Assembly (NCBI GenBank): GCA_907163375.1
Contig: CAJQUW010010325.1
Location: forward strand, 1 to 64,000
Length of the DNA stretch: 64,000 nt
From: Prostheceraeus crozeri
Lineage: Eukaryota > Platyhelminthes > Polycladida > Euryleptidae
Reading direction: 5' to 3'
Under the pieces are notes generated by a model. That model ran no database searches. It had not been told where the DNA came from and saw only the letters and a list, made by a program, of their open reading frames with translations. Numbering within the stretch: the first letter of the stretch is position 1; every line of letters starts with the position of its first letter. Made by a program: the position numbers and the translations under genes. This document shows positions 22,811 to 33,529 of this stretch, piece after piece.

Positions 22811-24344
22811 TCAATAATGTTTAATACTTTGTGTGTGTGGACAAAGATATGACGCAAAATTTGCTTGCAAAATTTACAGCACTGACGGCTGCAGAAAGCT
22901 AACGATGAACAATACTCATCGAAGTGATGACACTACAGTAAAGAAGCAACTCGTAGGCATAATCCTCAGTAAATTAAATGAAACGAATACGATGATGATC
23001 ACGACTTGAAGAACAGGCACACGAAAGCTGGGAGAAAAATTATGCCAGATAACCAGAGAAACAATCAATGACCAGTTACAGCACGGAGTTGTAAGGTGTA
23101 TCTGCCTTGCTGGTATCCTTGGGTATCAACTTCTTTTTTCCGCACATCAGCCATTTCAACAGATGATGGGGTTGCTTCAGTATGTCATTCATCTGAAGTG
23201 CGAGTCTTGCGTGTAAGGCTTTCAAGTGTTTTATCCAGAGATAGTGAATAGAAGTGTTTTATTCAAGATCAAAAAATGCAATTAAAATTGCCCTGATGAA
23301 TAAAATAGCATCGACATAGAATTTTCCTTAAGAAAATTATAACGAATAAATTGGCTCGTAATGCATCATTATATGAATGTCATAAAGTACCATATTTCAA
23401 TTTCATCGCTCATTTCAGATTCATGCATGTACGTACATACATACTGCAATAGCTCCTATTCAAAATAATGTCTTCTAATACTTCGACAAGTATATTCTCA
23501 ACAAAATTTTCTCAAAGACTGCCGTAGACTCACATATACATGTAGACTCCTTTTCCGACCACACACCACTTCTTTTATCATACCTTTCCCAATTGTTCTG
23601 CAGCAATACTTGTGCGCCACATCAAACTCCTGTTCAATCTTCACACCGCACATTGCACCACACACAAAGCCAAACTTTCACCACTGCCTCATTCATGTCC
23701 CTCATTGGTAGTGTTAAAATGCCCGTTTCTTTTTTTTAATATTTACGCCAATGTTTCCGCCCGCCCAATCCTACTATCCTATTCAATCTGTTAGTCTTCA
23801 ATAGTACAAATGACTTAATTTCCGCGCGCTGATCAGCTAGTATGCAGACGATCGGCGGCTGCCTCGTTTTGCTGAAGCTCTTGATGATGACCGTATTGAC
23901 TTTGTGCGCCGGTCCGCAGTATTGCTTGAACACTGGTGTGAACCAGAGTACTGTAGCAAATATCACGCCCGCCCCTGGCCTACTTGCTGAACCGGAAGTA
24001 TATTTCACTGAGGCAGTGGTTATTCGTTTCATTTATTGGACGGTGTACTTGTTTCTCGGCAGCATGGCACCATGGATAGTGTTAGCATGAAAATGACAGC
24101 CAAATGGTTCACGCTATCCTAAAGCAGCTGAAGTATATTGTAGAAACATTAAAATGCATGTGTGCATGCATATGTCAACAGTAAATTGTATTTCAATGCA
24201 TGCTTGATTATGTTGTGTCTCACCCTATGCTTGACTATGCTGTATATCATCGTATGATTGATTATCTCGTCTCTTGTAGGCATACAACATTCTTTGAATA
24301 GAATATCTCATTCCAAAGAAGGACTTTTTGTTTATATATCATGC
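22811..24344. other. Unassigned stretch
   Basis: About 1.5 kb without a recognised gene. The one frame of note is 23842-24090 (+), 82 codons with a hydrophobic, signal-peptide-like start (LVLLKLLMMTVLTLCAG) and a second hydrophobic segment near the C-terminus. It has no known motif and may be a chance ORF or a host exon. GC content and codon style rise near its end, where Polinton-3 begins. Confidence 0.4.
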
Positions 24345-24735
24345 TTGGCAATCTCACTGCCGCGCCAACAGAGTGGGACGAGACGGAAACGCTGCCGGGT
24401 CGTGAGCGATGCGGCCTTTTCGTAGGCGTAACCAAAACTGCGACGGATGACCCTCACCGAGCAACGAGAAGCGGTGGGTAGTGCCAAAAATGTATTCATG
24501 CAGAAGGTTGTGTCAACAGTGAGCCAGTTTCGCACCGCAACGCGCTCTCGCTGGAGGCAAGAACCGCAAGGTAGCTGCTCACCAGACAACCCTTCGCAGG
24601 TTGGTGAAGCCGGGCGCCTGTGTGGCCAGTCAACGGCGTCTGTTTAGTCAAAAGGGCTGTTTCCTCTCAACCATTCTGCCAGTGATTGCTAGCACTGTTG
24701 GGAATCTTGTGAGGGGCGTCATCCGGAAGTAGCAC
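24345..24735 (+). pseudogene. Basic virion-type protein remnant (Polinton-3)
   Basis: Arg-rich text followed by QKGCFLSTILPVIASTVGNL, clearly the same tail as GGFLSAILPMIAPAVGNLL in Polinton-1 and -2. It immediately precedes the ATPase remnant, the same order as in the other two elements. Heavily decayed. Confidence 0.6.
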
Positions 24736-24901
24736 CGCGCAATACCAAAGCGTTGATTGAAGTTTTCGAGGCGGCTACGAACCAAGCCCACGGCTACCTA
24801 TTCTGTGACTTTACGCAAGAGTGCGCTGACGCATACCGTTTCCGGAACAACCTTTTCAATCGGGGTCCCTCCTCCCCTATGCTGATTTATAAAATTCTCT
24901 A
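24736..24901 (+). pseudogene. Packaging ATPase remnant, C-terminal part (Polinton-3)
   Basis: Matches the end of the Polinton ATPase: NTKALIEVFEAATN, GYLFCDFTQECAD and PMLIYKIL correspond to SKALIEIFQAATEKP, GYLFIDFTQECPE and PMIIYRL in Polinton-2. Only this end is recognisable. Confidence 0.75.
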
Positions 24902-24903
24902 GT

Positions 24904-25510
24904 ATGACAGAGGAGGAGTAGGAGTACAACCGAATGGCAAGCTTCAGCCGTGTCCGTCAACCAGAGCAGCAGCAACTCTACCGGCTAACAGTGATTACAC
25001 ACGTATGACTGCCGATCCCGCCCAGTATGTTGATCCCCGCCAACAGATGGTTAAACAGGGCGTTTTACTGGATGATATTAAACGGTGGAAGGAGAAACTC
25101 CGTGATGACAATTCCCTCGGCACTCCGAAACACTACCGTAATCGAGCGTTAGCGCTCTATAACCAACTGGCCTCATCCTCCATGCTGTTCAACGAGCGGG
25201 TTGCGTTAATGGAGGGTGCGACACCCATTATTGGCTCGAGTGCGGAAGACCTGGGGATGCTTGCTACTGCTACTGTTTCTACTACTCGGTAATCACGCCC
25301 ACGCGCCCGTACAATTGAGACCGCGCGAAAAGTAACTGCAAAAAAGCGGCGAGGACAGCAGCAGCAAAAAAGAGGAAAGCAACAGTCGCACCAGCAGCAG
25401 ACGACTTTTCAAAAACACATTCACCTCTAAAAAGCGGTTAACCATGAAAAGTCGCCGTTATCCGAGCAGCGAGTTCCTCAAGTCTTTCAGTAAGGACGAG
25501 GAAGGTGGAC
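24904..25510 (+). pseudogene. Polinton structural-type protein remnant (counterpart of 44650-45342)
   Basis: The part at 25005-25292 corresponds to the ATPase-integrase spacer protein of Polinton-2: YVDPRQQMVKQGVLLDDI and LRDDNSLGTPKHYRNRALAL align with HRDVLLQSETVEQL and MRDSVSTATPLASRAHAISL. A basic, Ser/Arg-rich tail follows. Position between ATPase and integrase is conserved. Function unknown; a virion or assembly role is inferred only from placement. Confidence 0.55.
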
Positions 25511-25799
25511 GCTAGTGAACGGGTCTACGGTATACAAACCCGAATGTTCAAACACTGCCGCTCTCTGTTTACCTCCAAGAGCGGAGGCGGCGGCGGCAGC
25601 AGAAGAGTGACGAGCCGATGTTGGATGTGAACATCAACTGTGTGAGTGAGTGCTGCCAGAGTACCGCGGTAAAGTAAAGTTGACGGGAGTGAGGAGGTGG
25701 AGAAGGAATACCTCTCAATGTTCAGCGAGGACAAGGAAGGGAACGCAGACGCCAACCAGCAGTTGACGCGGCGGGTGAAAAAACGGCAAAGCGTTTGAA

Positions 25800-26835
25800 A
25801 GTCATCTACTATGACGCACACCACACCCAGCCGGTTACGTCTCCATCAAGAAATTGGCGGAGGAGGCGAAATTGACGGAGAGGACAGTCCGCAAATGGCT
25901 CAAAACCCAGCCCACCTACACCCTACACGCTCCAGATCGGCTATCCTACGCGCCGTTGTTGCTCATGATATTGATGAGCAAGGGCAGGCGGATTTGGCAG
26001 ACGCATCAGCGCTAGCCCACCGCAACCGCGGCTGCACTTTCATTCTAACTGTCATTGACATTTTCACGCGCTACGCCTGGGATCGACCACTGAAGAAGAA
26101 GCGAGAGGCAGAAGTGACTGATGCTTTTCGAAGCATCTTTCATGCTGATGGCTGGATCCCGAAACGGGTGCAAACGGATCAGGGGAAAGAATTTGAGAAC
26201 CGGTGGGTGAGTGAACTGCTTGCAGAGCATGGTATTGAGTTCTTCAGAGTCAAGAGTTCCTACATAGCGGATGTTGTGGAACGCTTCAAACGGCCGCTAA
26301 ATGAGCGATTGTGGAAGTACTTCACCGCTAGCGTCACCAACGTATGGACGCGCGTTCTTTATGACGCAGTGCATGCCTACTATCATTCAAAGCACCGAAT
26401 GCTGGGTGGCCGCGGGCCGGCGGAGATTGACTGTTCGAATGTGGATGAGGTGAGAGAATTGAATCAGCGGTGCAAACGCCTGCCCAAAGGCCCCAATGAT
26501 GTCAAAGTGGGTTGTAGAGTGCGCATCTCCAAAGTGAGATGTGGCTTCTCTAAAGACTGCCTCGCTAATTGGACGGATGAGGTGTCTACAGTGGCTGAGG
26601 TTAATGCGAAACACCAGCCCACCGTCTATCGGCTGAAAGACTATAATGGCGAGTTGATTGAGGGCAGCTTCTATCGGCGAGACATCCAGCCCATCCTCCA
26701 CGGGGGTGATGATGAGTCTTTCATGGTTGAACGTGTGCTCCAGCGCCGACAGCGCAATGGTGAACACTTGGTGTTGGTCGAGTGGGATGGCTATCCATCC
26801 CACAATGAACACTTCGCTGCAACAGCGTAACCTCT
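25800..26835 (+). pseudogene. rve-type integrase with chromodomain (Polinton-3)
   Basis: The catalytic core shows HDIDEQGQADLADAS, FILTVIDIFTRYAW (catalytic D), VQTDQGKEFEN (D) and a degenerate VVERFKRPLNERLWKY around the E. A Polinton C-terminal region follows (RVRISKVRCGFSKDCLANW), and then a chromodomain-like end, FMVERVLQRRQRNGEHLVLV with EWDGYPSHNEHF. Polinton integrases insert the linear element and make the 6-bp duplication; the chromodomain may bias targeting. It is the longest surviving frame of Polinton-3. Treated as a fossil. Confidence 0.85.
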
Positions 26836-26839
26836 ACGC

Positions 26840-27075
26840 ATTAACCTAGCGGTCTCAAGGTCGGTGATCAGGCTCTCGGCCTGGTCGCGGATGTGGTGAG
26901 CGGCGTAGCTAAAGAACAAAGTATTTGGGAGGTAGCGAAACGTCAGGGGTTGAAGCGCCTCCGCGAACTTGGGAGAGACGCGCTTGCCACCATGGCAGAC
27001 ACCAACGGACCCTCTCTACGTAAACGGAAGAACCTACCCAAAGTCGCCGCGAGACGTCAGGTAGGAAATTTATGA
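26840..27075 (+). pseudogene. Small basic virion protein remnant (Polinton-3)
   Basis: A Gly/Val/Ala helical start (GLVADVVSGVAKEQS) followed by KRLRELGRDAL and a Lys/Arg-rich tail (RKRKNLPKVAARRQ). It occupies the integrase-to-capsid interval, exactly where Polinton-2 has its Lys/Arg-rich protein (43236-43454). Likely a DNA-condensing core protein by composition. Confidence 0.5.
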
Positions 27076-27079
27076 GAAC

Positions 27080-28262
27080 GAGATGGAGGTGAAGAATTCG
27101 ACCCTCTGCATCTTTGATGAGTTGCCTGTCCAGACAGACATCATCAGCTCACGGAATCAAGCCAATTGAGTTCCATGTGCACTGTAACACAGAGGACTAT
27201 GTCGACAGTAATGACATATATCTGTAAGTCACCAAACCAGACAGAACGGCCTTTAAAACACGAGAGACTGTTGTGAACACTTTGGCCATTGCTACTTTCT
27301 TCCAGGATGTCATGTTGACACTGGGTGAAGTGCAGCTGGAGGGCGACCAACACTGCTATCCTTACCTCGGCTACTTTCCGATCATTATGCAAATGCACCC
27401 GACAGCGCAGGATACCCACATGCGCCCGTTAGGTTGGCAGCGCGATGAGGTGGGCAAGTTTGAAGATGATGAAAATAAGGGCTTTGAATAGCGAATGATG
27501 TGGTTTGATGCCAGCCGGGTGCACGAGCTTATGGGTCGCTCATCCTGTAGTCTGCACCAGCCGCGCCACCTCATCTCCCAGACGGACATGCGCATTCGAT
27601 TGACGCCGGCCAATGTTAAATTTGCACTCAACTCGTATGAGACCGCTACGGACTATAAGATTATATTTGACAAGATGGTCTTGGAGGTGCGCCGATCAGA
27701 GATGAATCCGGTGGCCATGAACGGGCATACACGCGGCCTAATGAAGCAGAACGCCCACTACCCACATAACCACACCAATATCACTAACTTTTGAATTCCC
27801 AAAAGCCAGTTAAGCTTCGTCCATGACCAGCTCTACCCCCTGCAATTCTCGAAATTGCTATTGGTAGGGATGGTGGAGAAGGAGGCGTACACTGGACCAT
27901 ACGCCAAAAACCCGTTCAGCTTCCAGCATTTCGACCTCCTGGAAATTGCACTGCGCCGTGATGGCATCAGCCTCCCCGGCGCTTCATTCACACCTGTGTT
28001 TGATACCGCCAGGCATTATACTCGGAGTTTTGTCAGCACTATGCAAGTTTTCCATCATTTCAATACTGATTACACAAATGGATTGACAATGGAGGAGTTC
28101 GGTTATTGCTATACTATCTAGCGCTTAATCTGACCGCAGATAATGGCATTGGTGTCGCTCATCGCCACGCCATCAGTTCGAAAAACCTACGCCTCGATCT
28201 GGCCTTACGGAAGGCGTTCCGCACTACAACCACGGTGCTGCTTTACGCTGTTTTTGACTCTC
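27080..28262 (+). pseudogene. Major capsid protein (double jelly-roll type) remnant, Polinton-3
   Basis: Several blocks match the Polinton-2 capsid protein in order: ATFFQDVMLTLGEVQLEGDQ with LTTLLRDVSLTIGEQQVEGG, AQDTHMRPLGWQRDE with AQKSHMEAMGWYRDE, MRIRLTPANVKFALNS with MRLKLTLNKPEFALNA, and DYTNGLTMEEF with DDTNGLTMKEF. The family builds the icosahedral shell of Polintons and related viruses. Broken at several points. Confidence 0.8.
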
Positions 28263-28309
28263 ACCTCGAGATAACCAAAACGCGCGACATCCTAAGGATT
28301 ATACGCGCT

Positions 28310-28816
28310 GAGAAGGATACTATGAGCTGCCTAACGGATACACGGCTGGAGCAGCTGATCCAGCAGCACGGAGACGTGGAGTGCAAGCGCATTTTTTATG
28401 GTGTATTTCCACGAGACTTCCTTGCGCTCGAGACGGTGCAACGGCTGCCGGTGTTGCTCATCTTCAATAACCAGAGCCACAATTTAGGCGGCCAGCATTG
28501 GAAGTCTATCTACATCAGCGTGGAGCGCATTGGTTAAGTCTGCGACTCTCTGGCTATAGTCTCCAGTAATACTGTCATCCGATTCATGAATACATGTCCA
28601 TCAATCCGCATGCAATCAAAATGGTCCATCAATCCGCATGCCCACCAACATCCGCTGTCTGCCTGGTGTGGCGTCTACGTACTCCATCATGTGCTGAACA
28701 GGAAAAAGTATGACTCTTTCCGCTCCTTCTGTACTAACAGTCTCTCTCCCACTTATGTTAATCTGAATAAGGCGCGTATGCGCCACTTTTATTTTACCAC
28801 GTTGAACGAACGGTAA
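28310..28816 (+). pseudogene. Adenain-type cysteine protease remnant (Polinton-3)
   Basis: GGQHWKSIYIS carries the catalytic His region of C5/C48-type proteases. WCGVYVLHHVL carries the expected catalytic Cys, about 70 residues on. The enzyme matures virion proteins. It follows the capsid gene as in Polinton-2, where NLGGEHWKAIFIP marks the same site. Confidence 0.75.
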
Positions 28817-28952
28817 AGAAAGAACAAAATTATGAAACATGTCGGGAGGAGTTCACTTTCGTAGAAGACCTGGCCGGACGAGTGGGGAAGGCTAGACATT
28901 CGTATAGTTGATGAAAGTTGGGAGCATATCACCACATTCTTCCTCATCACCC

Positions 28953-29420
28953 TCACAGGCCGGAGGGGTTGAACAGCTCGTACTTCATTAGCTGCCCTAA
29001 TAGCGTAGAGATCATGGAGGGCACGTCGGATAGAGAAAGTCGGCCCATTACTTGCACTTTGCCGCAACGAAACATCTGTATATTCCGCTTCTTTGCCCCT
29101 CTTCCCACGGTTACTGCCACTATGAACATCTGTGGCCGCCCGTAGCACACCCGCCCGCTGAGATATTGGTGGAGGGCGGTCAGATTGAATTCGCAGCCAA
29201 GATCTACTTCGTACATGGCATTGACAATCCGATTGCCAGTCACGCTCATACTGATGCCGGCGCAGAAATGAACGCACATAGGCGTGTATAGCGCTCCTAT
29301 AACGGAGCCAACTTGTGCGCTGAAATTGGAAGAAGAGACCAGCTGGGCGTCATCCACTGTCAGAAATAACCCATCATCGAGTAACATCTTGTTGGCCGGT
29401 TGTAAGTGGCGGAGCGACAC
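28953..29420 (-). pseudogene. TBP-like domain protein (tentative), Polinton-3
   Basis: About 155 residues. The second half reads NRIVNAMYEVDLGCEFNL, YGRPQMFIVAVTVG and RNIQMFRCGKVQVMGR. The order (N.V....LGC...L, then P..F...V, then IF.SGK....G) resembles one repeat of the TATA-binding-protein fold. No such gene was seen in Polinton-1 or -2. The assignment rests on pattern recognition only; it could be an unrelated Polinton accessory protein. It is antisense to the capsid block. Confidence 0.35.
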
Positions 29421-29696
29421 TGTTAGATTATCAAACTGACGCCGGGTTAGAGCGAAATGTAGGCCCTAAGTCAAATCGCAATAAGTTATCTCAACTCGTG
29501 TGACAGAGTTGCAGTGGACGTTACGATGGGACTGTGGTCTCCACCAACTCTGTCAAGTAAATATCCACATACCATTCGCATGGGATTGTGTGTTCATTCC
29601 TATAGCGAGACGGGTCTTCGTAAAAGTAATTCGCCCAAAATTCGCCTCCAAAGAGTAATGTTCCCAGGAGTTGGATGGCCATACGAAGGCCTTCGT

Positions 29697-29960
29697 TCAT
29701 GACCAGCGCTGATTATTCATGATGATAAATTTGAGCTTAAAGACTTTCACACGTGACTGTGACCGCATCTCCTCATTCCAAAGCTTGATCCTTTTTTCTA
29801 TGCTCAAGGGATCATCATGGCATTCTTTCAAGATCACGCGTCTGTCGCACTTCATCACACATTCAAAGTCCTTCGCTGTCATTTTCTCGTCCATCTTCAA
29901 CGGTCGCATCAACCACGGGAGACGCTTCCGCAGCGCATGCACATGGTAAAAGGTAGGCAA
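29697..29960 (-). pseudogene. Polinton-3 accessory ORF, unknown
   Basis: About 87 residues, basic, with FYHVHALRKRLPWLMRP, ECVMKCDRRVILKECHDD and FKLKFIIMNNQ. It lies upstream of the TBP-like ORF on the same strand. No family recognised. 29961-30832 to its right shows no coding feature and is AT-rich. Confidence 0.35.
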
Positions 29961-30832
29961 GTAGTCTCGTTAATTTGACAGAGAGGCGTATAACCAGGCT
30001 ATCCAACTGGGTGATATACTGCAGCATAGAGTAAGTACATTAGGTAGAGTGATAACTCCGCATTTATTAAATTCCCGGTGTGCATGCGCTTTCGATTTTA
30101 TTAAATGAACTCAAGGGAGATACAGGTGGTATTGTCACCAAATGTGAGATATGCAAATTTTTGCAGTTTTGCATAAATTACAACGGAATTGAGTGATCAT
30201 GATTGTAATGCAGAAGGAATGATGGCATTTCACACATTCTCATGACTGCCTTGGAGATTTAATGTTTGTTAAATTAGCAATTCGATGGGTTCCTATTACT
30301 TTCATCCTCAACCTCAAGATTATTTTCTTAAGCGTGATCATATCACAGGCAAGCTGCAACCGGCAGAAAATCACATAATCAAAGACAATGATTTCATTTA
30401 ACTTTGGAATGGTTCCACATCAATATTCAGATTGTAGAAATGAAACATGAAATTTGTGAATCAAAAATGCCGGTTAAAATTGAATTAAAAACTTGAAATT
30501 TCAGCCAAGAAAGCACGAATAATATCGTGACTTTTTCATGAAGACTTTCATTATAATGCAATTCATGAAATTCCCTTGATAATCAGCTTGATTTCCGCTT
30601 AGTTAGGATGCTTGTTAGCAAGTATTCTTTCCTTTTGATATCCAACTTGTTTCATACTACTTATTTAAGAGTCATCTCGGCAGTATGAAAATTTGCAAAT
30701 TTTGGAAAAGGTGCTCAAATACTAATATTTTGGACCACGGGAACGTAATCTCAGCAAAAAACTGAAACTTCCCATATAAAAATTTTCACTGTATACAGAT
30801 ACTTTTTGAGTCGACACTCTACTTATGTATCC

Positions 30833-31285
30833 CTACTCTGTGTACTGCAGAGCATCTTTTTCATATTTCGTGATCACCCTCCACCGGAATGCCGGTCCAT
30901 CTGGTACTGCCTCCATTACCAAGTCGTGGAAGGAGCGCAGACCTTGATCCATTTCCTCAGAAGTATTCTTCTTCGGGATATAGGAGAACCGTTGCCAGCT
31001 GCAGTTCCATTTCTGACCCTTCAACACCTGATATTTCATAGAGTAAATGTCACTGACTAATTTCTGCTGTTTCTCAATCCAGGTATAAGTAATGCCCGCA
31101 TCTTCATTTTGGTCACCAATGTCACTGTCATATAAGATAGACACCACACCGACTTCCCAGCCGGCGCCATTATCAGAGCTTACTTGGATGGGGTCAATAA
31201 ACGCAGTGTACTGCGAAAGGCTGTTACTTGGGTACTTCTCCGCGGAAGCATTACTTGGCAGGTACAATTTGAATGAATCGGTCAT
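30833..31285 (-). pseudogene. Penton-like minor capsid protein remnant, N-terminal part (Polinton-3)
   Basis: Opens MTDSFKLYLPSNASAEKYPS and continues NSLSQYTAF and GWEVGVVSILY. The PSN...YP.N.L..(Y/F)T...WEVG pattern is the standard start of the penton-like proteins of Polintons and adintoviruses. It runs opposite to the capsid and protease genes of the same element, suggesting a rearranged right half. Confidence 0.6.
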
Positions 31286-31449
31286 CAGTAGTAGTACTAT
31301 TTGGGCATTTCCATTATTGCATAGCGCCGACGGAAATGCTACCAGATGTTGGTCACTGCGTACTTGTGGAATGGGATCAGTTTGCCCGCACCATCACAAA
31401 TCTCCATGTGGATATTATGCACTTCTGAGCACTTTGATGTACATGGTCA

Positions 31450-32470
31450 TAAGTCATAAGTGGTTTATTGCCAAAACATGGACAAACATTGGATAAACAT
31501 GAACATATAAACATCATGGTAACATGTGAAGGAAATAAAAATTTACAAATCAGCCGAAAGGAAGGCAAGGTTGCGAATATAAGATGCTGCAATTCTTCTC
31601 ATTATCTGAAAATTTTCAGAGATAGTTATTTCGTTTCGCGATGTAGTTTATTTGTTAGAATAATTACATACATATTTGCATCGTGCACATTTATTCTCGA
31701 TTCATTGTTCAAACGTTAACATACAATCATCATCGAAAGTACAATATGACTTAACTGTCCCATGTCCTAAGTCTTCCCAAATATTAAGCATTATTAAGAT
31801 GAGGTGAACCGACCAGGGTGCATCAATAGATATCAAAATTATATTTATAAAAGACTAAACGCAAATTTTTAGATTAGAAAAATGTCTCACTTGTAATGAT
31901 AGAATCACGGATCCTGCAAATCGCATCCACAAAGTTGTTGATCGGTTCACCTCGATATAGTTAGATAAAGTTGCAAGTGGATCTAGAGGTTGATGCAATT
32001 CATTATAAAGCGAACTGAATAGTTCTCATGTTGAAACTTGCTGTTTCGACAATGAAAATAATAGACAAATTTCATTTCAATGTCTGCGTTTGCATAGAAA
32101 TAAATCTGATTTCACTTGATCTATTACTGAATAAATTCAACTGTTTCAATTTCGTAGGCATTAATCCATTCATGATAACATAGAAATTTGCTCTATCTAA
32201 ATCAATCACAAATGGTATCGTTTCATTTCTTATCACAGCGTATTTCGGACACTCTACAATGAAATGGAACAGATCTTCAATTTTATCCGTTTTACAGACT
32301 TTACAGATACATTCCTCATGACTCTTTCTATTACCATAACGTCCTATTTCAACCTCTAGATCACTGTTACCACTTCTTAATTTCAAGAATTCGGAGACAG
32401 CATTATTATTAAAATTCAGATAAGGTTTCATTTCACATTCAAATCTGCATAATTCTAGGTAATTCAATCC
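31450..32470 (-). mobile_element. LINE 3' fragment inserted in Polinton-3
   Basis: The minus frame 32467-32072 ends in a zinc-knuckle tail, CKVCKTDKIEDLFHFIVECPKY, which is common at the C-terminus of LINE ORF2 proteins. It is followed by a 3' UTR to about 31450, where the minus strand reads TTTTGGCAATAAA, a typical LINE end. Polinton-3-like text flanks it on both sides. Boundaries are approximate; clade not assigned. Confidence 0.6.
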
Positions 32471-32942
32471 CTTGCTACTATGTTTGGCACTTTGTATCCA
32501 TTGCTCTTAAATTATCCATGGGATTCTTAAACGGCCGTTCAACCACATGGGGGCACATTTTTGTATTATGTGGTAGCACGGCCAGTTGAGGCGCTCGTGT
32601 ATCACCGATCCTGACATACTCACCGAGGTTGGAGTAGAGACACAGGAATTTGATCCGGCGCGATGACATGACGCCGGAAGATGTGACCGTGACTTTCCCA
32701 CTGAACGTGGCTTGATCAAGGGCCAAGATATCACGTAGATCATCACGTAGTAACATCACAAGGTGACTGTTACGTCGGGTGCGAGGACGGACAGGCTGAC
32801 AATGTCATCTGCCGCCCGCGTGAAACCCAAATTAGTGACTTTAATTGTCCGATGGGTCAGTCCAGCCACACCAACGCGTGGGTGAAGCAGATGCGCTTGG
32901 ACAGTACATTCGTCCTTGAAAGAGCCTTTCAAATCGAATGTC
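32471..32942 (-). pseudogene. Penton-like protein remnant, C-terminal-type segment (Polinton-3)
   Basis: Reading minus, SRRIKFLCLYSNLGEYVRIG and DTRAPQLAVLP match the LYVY.DI....VGDTRAPLLR.V block of Polinton penton-like proteins. The preceding segment (GSFKDECTVQAHLLHPR) is also on this strand. Text of the same element resumes beyond Polinton-2 at 48228. Its order relative to the 30833-31285 piece is not the usual one, so duplication or rearrangement is likely. Confidence 0.5.
32937..32942. repeat. Target-site duplication of Polinton-2, left copy (AATGTC)
   Basis: AATGTC directly precedes the AG start of Polinton-2 and recurs at 48222-48227 directly after its CT end. Confidence 0.95.
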
Positions 32943-33529
32943 AGTAGTAAGTAAAACTCCACTTCTGGACCGCGCAAGATGGCCGCCGTCGATGACGTCC
33001 CCCCTCTGGAACGGCGGAGTGTCGTGGTTGGCCGCCGTGGTGCTTTGAGTCAGACGTCCCCCCCCCCCTCTGGAACGACAGAGTGTCGTGGTGTGCCGGC
33101 CACGTGCGTCCGTCAGGTTCGCTGACGTCCCCCCCCTCTGGCCGACCGTCGTATAGCGCGCGGTGATGTGGTGTCTAGGTTGGCGTGGTGTGCCGGCCAG
33201 GTTGGGAGGGTGGACTGTCGTAGCTCACCTGAAAAAATCCTAAGTGTCAGAGTGGCTTTGTATGGGTAAAATTTTGAAAATTTTCCAAAGTGTGGAATTT
33301 CGACCTGGGACCGGCACCAAAACATTTTTCATCAAATTTCACTAACCCCCCCCCCCGACAGCAATCTTCTAACTTTGGTTCTAGTGAACGGATTTTGTCT
33401 TACAGCTACTCGTTTGAAAGAGAAAAAACTGCTCGACGCCATTTTTGCCGCGCGTCAATCGGACCAGCCGTTCAAAAGTTAGAGCTGTTACAAGATTTTA
33501 GGTCGGAGCTCGCTCACCTGAAAAAATCC
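32943..33529 (+). repeat. Polinton-2 left terminal inverted repeat
   Basis: About 590 bp pairing with 47632-48221. It opens AGTAGTAAGTAAAACTCC and then carries CGCAAGATGGCCGCC, TGACGTCC and two CTCTGGAACG.C.GAGTGTCGTGG motifs, the same sub-terminal set as Polinton-1 despite otherwise different TIR sequence. Its inner end is the first of the tandem units described at 33223-34225. Confidence 0.9.

Noticed and set aside
23842-24090. Secreted or GPCR-like host protein
   Set aside because: Hydrophobic segments only; 82 codons, no motif and no convincing splice partners.
25525-25824. Minus-strand frame near the Polinton-3 integrase
   Set aside because: Leu/Ser/Pro-rich shadow of basic coding sequence; no motif.
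33040-33190. CRISPR-like or regularly spaced short repeats in the TIRs
   Set aside because: The repeats are a few long, irregular TIR motifs separated by C-runs; wrong organism type and wrong spacing.
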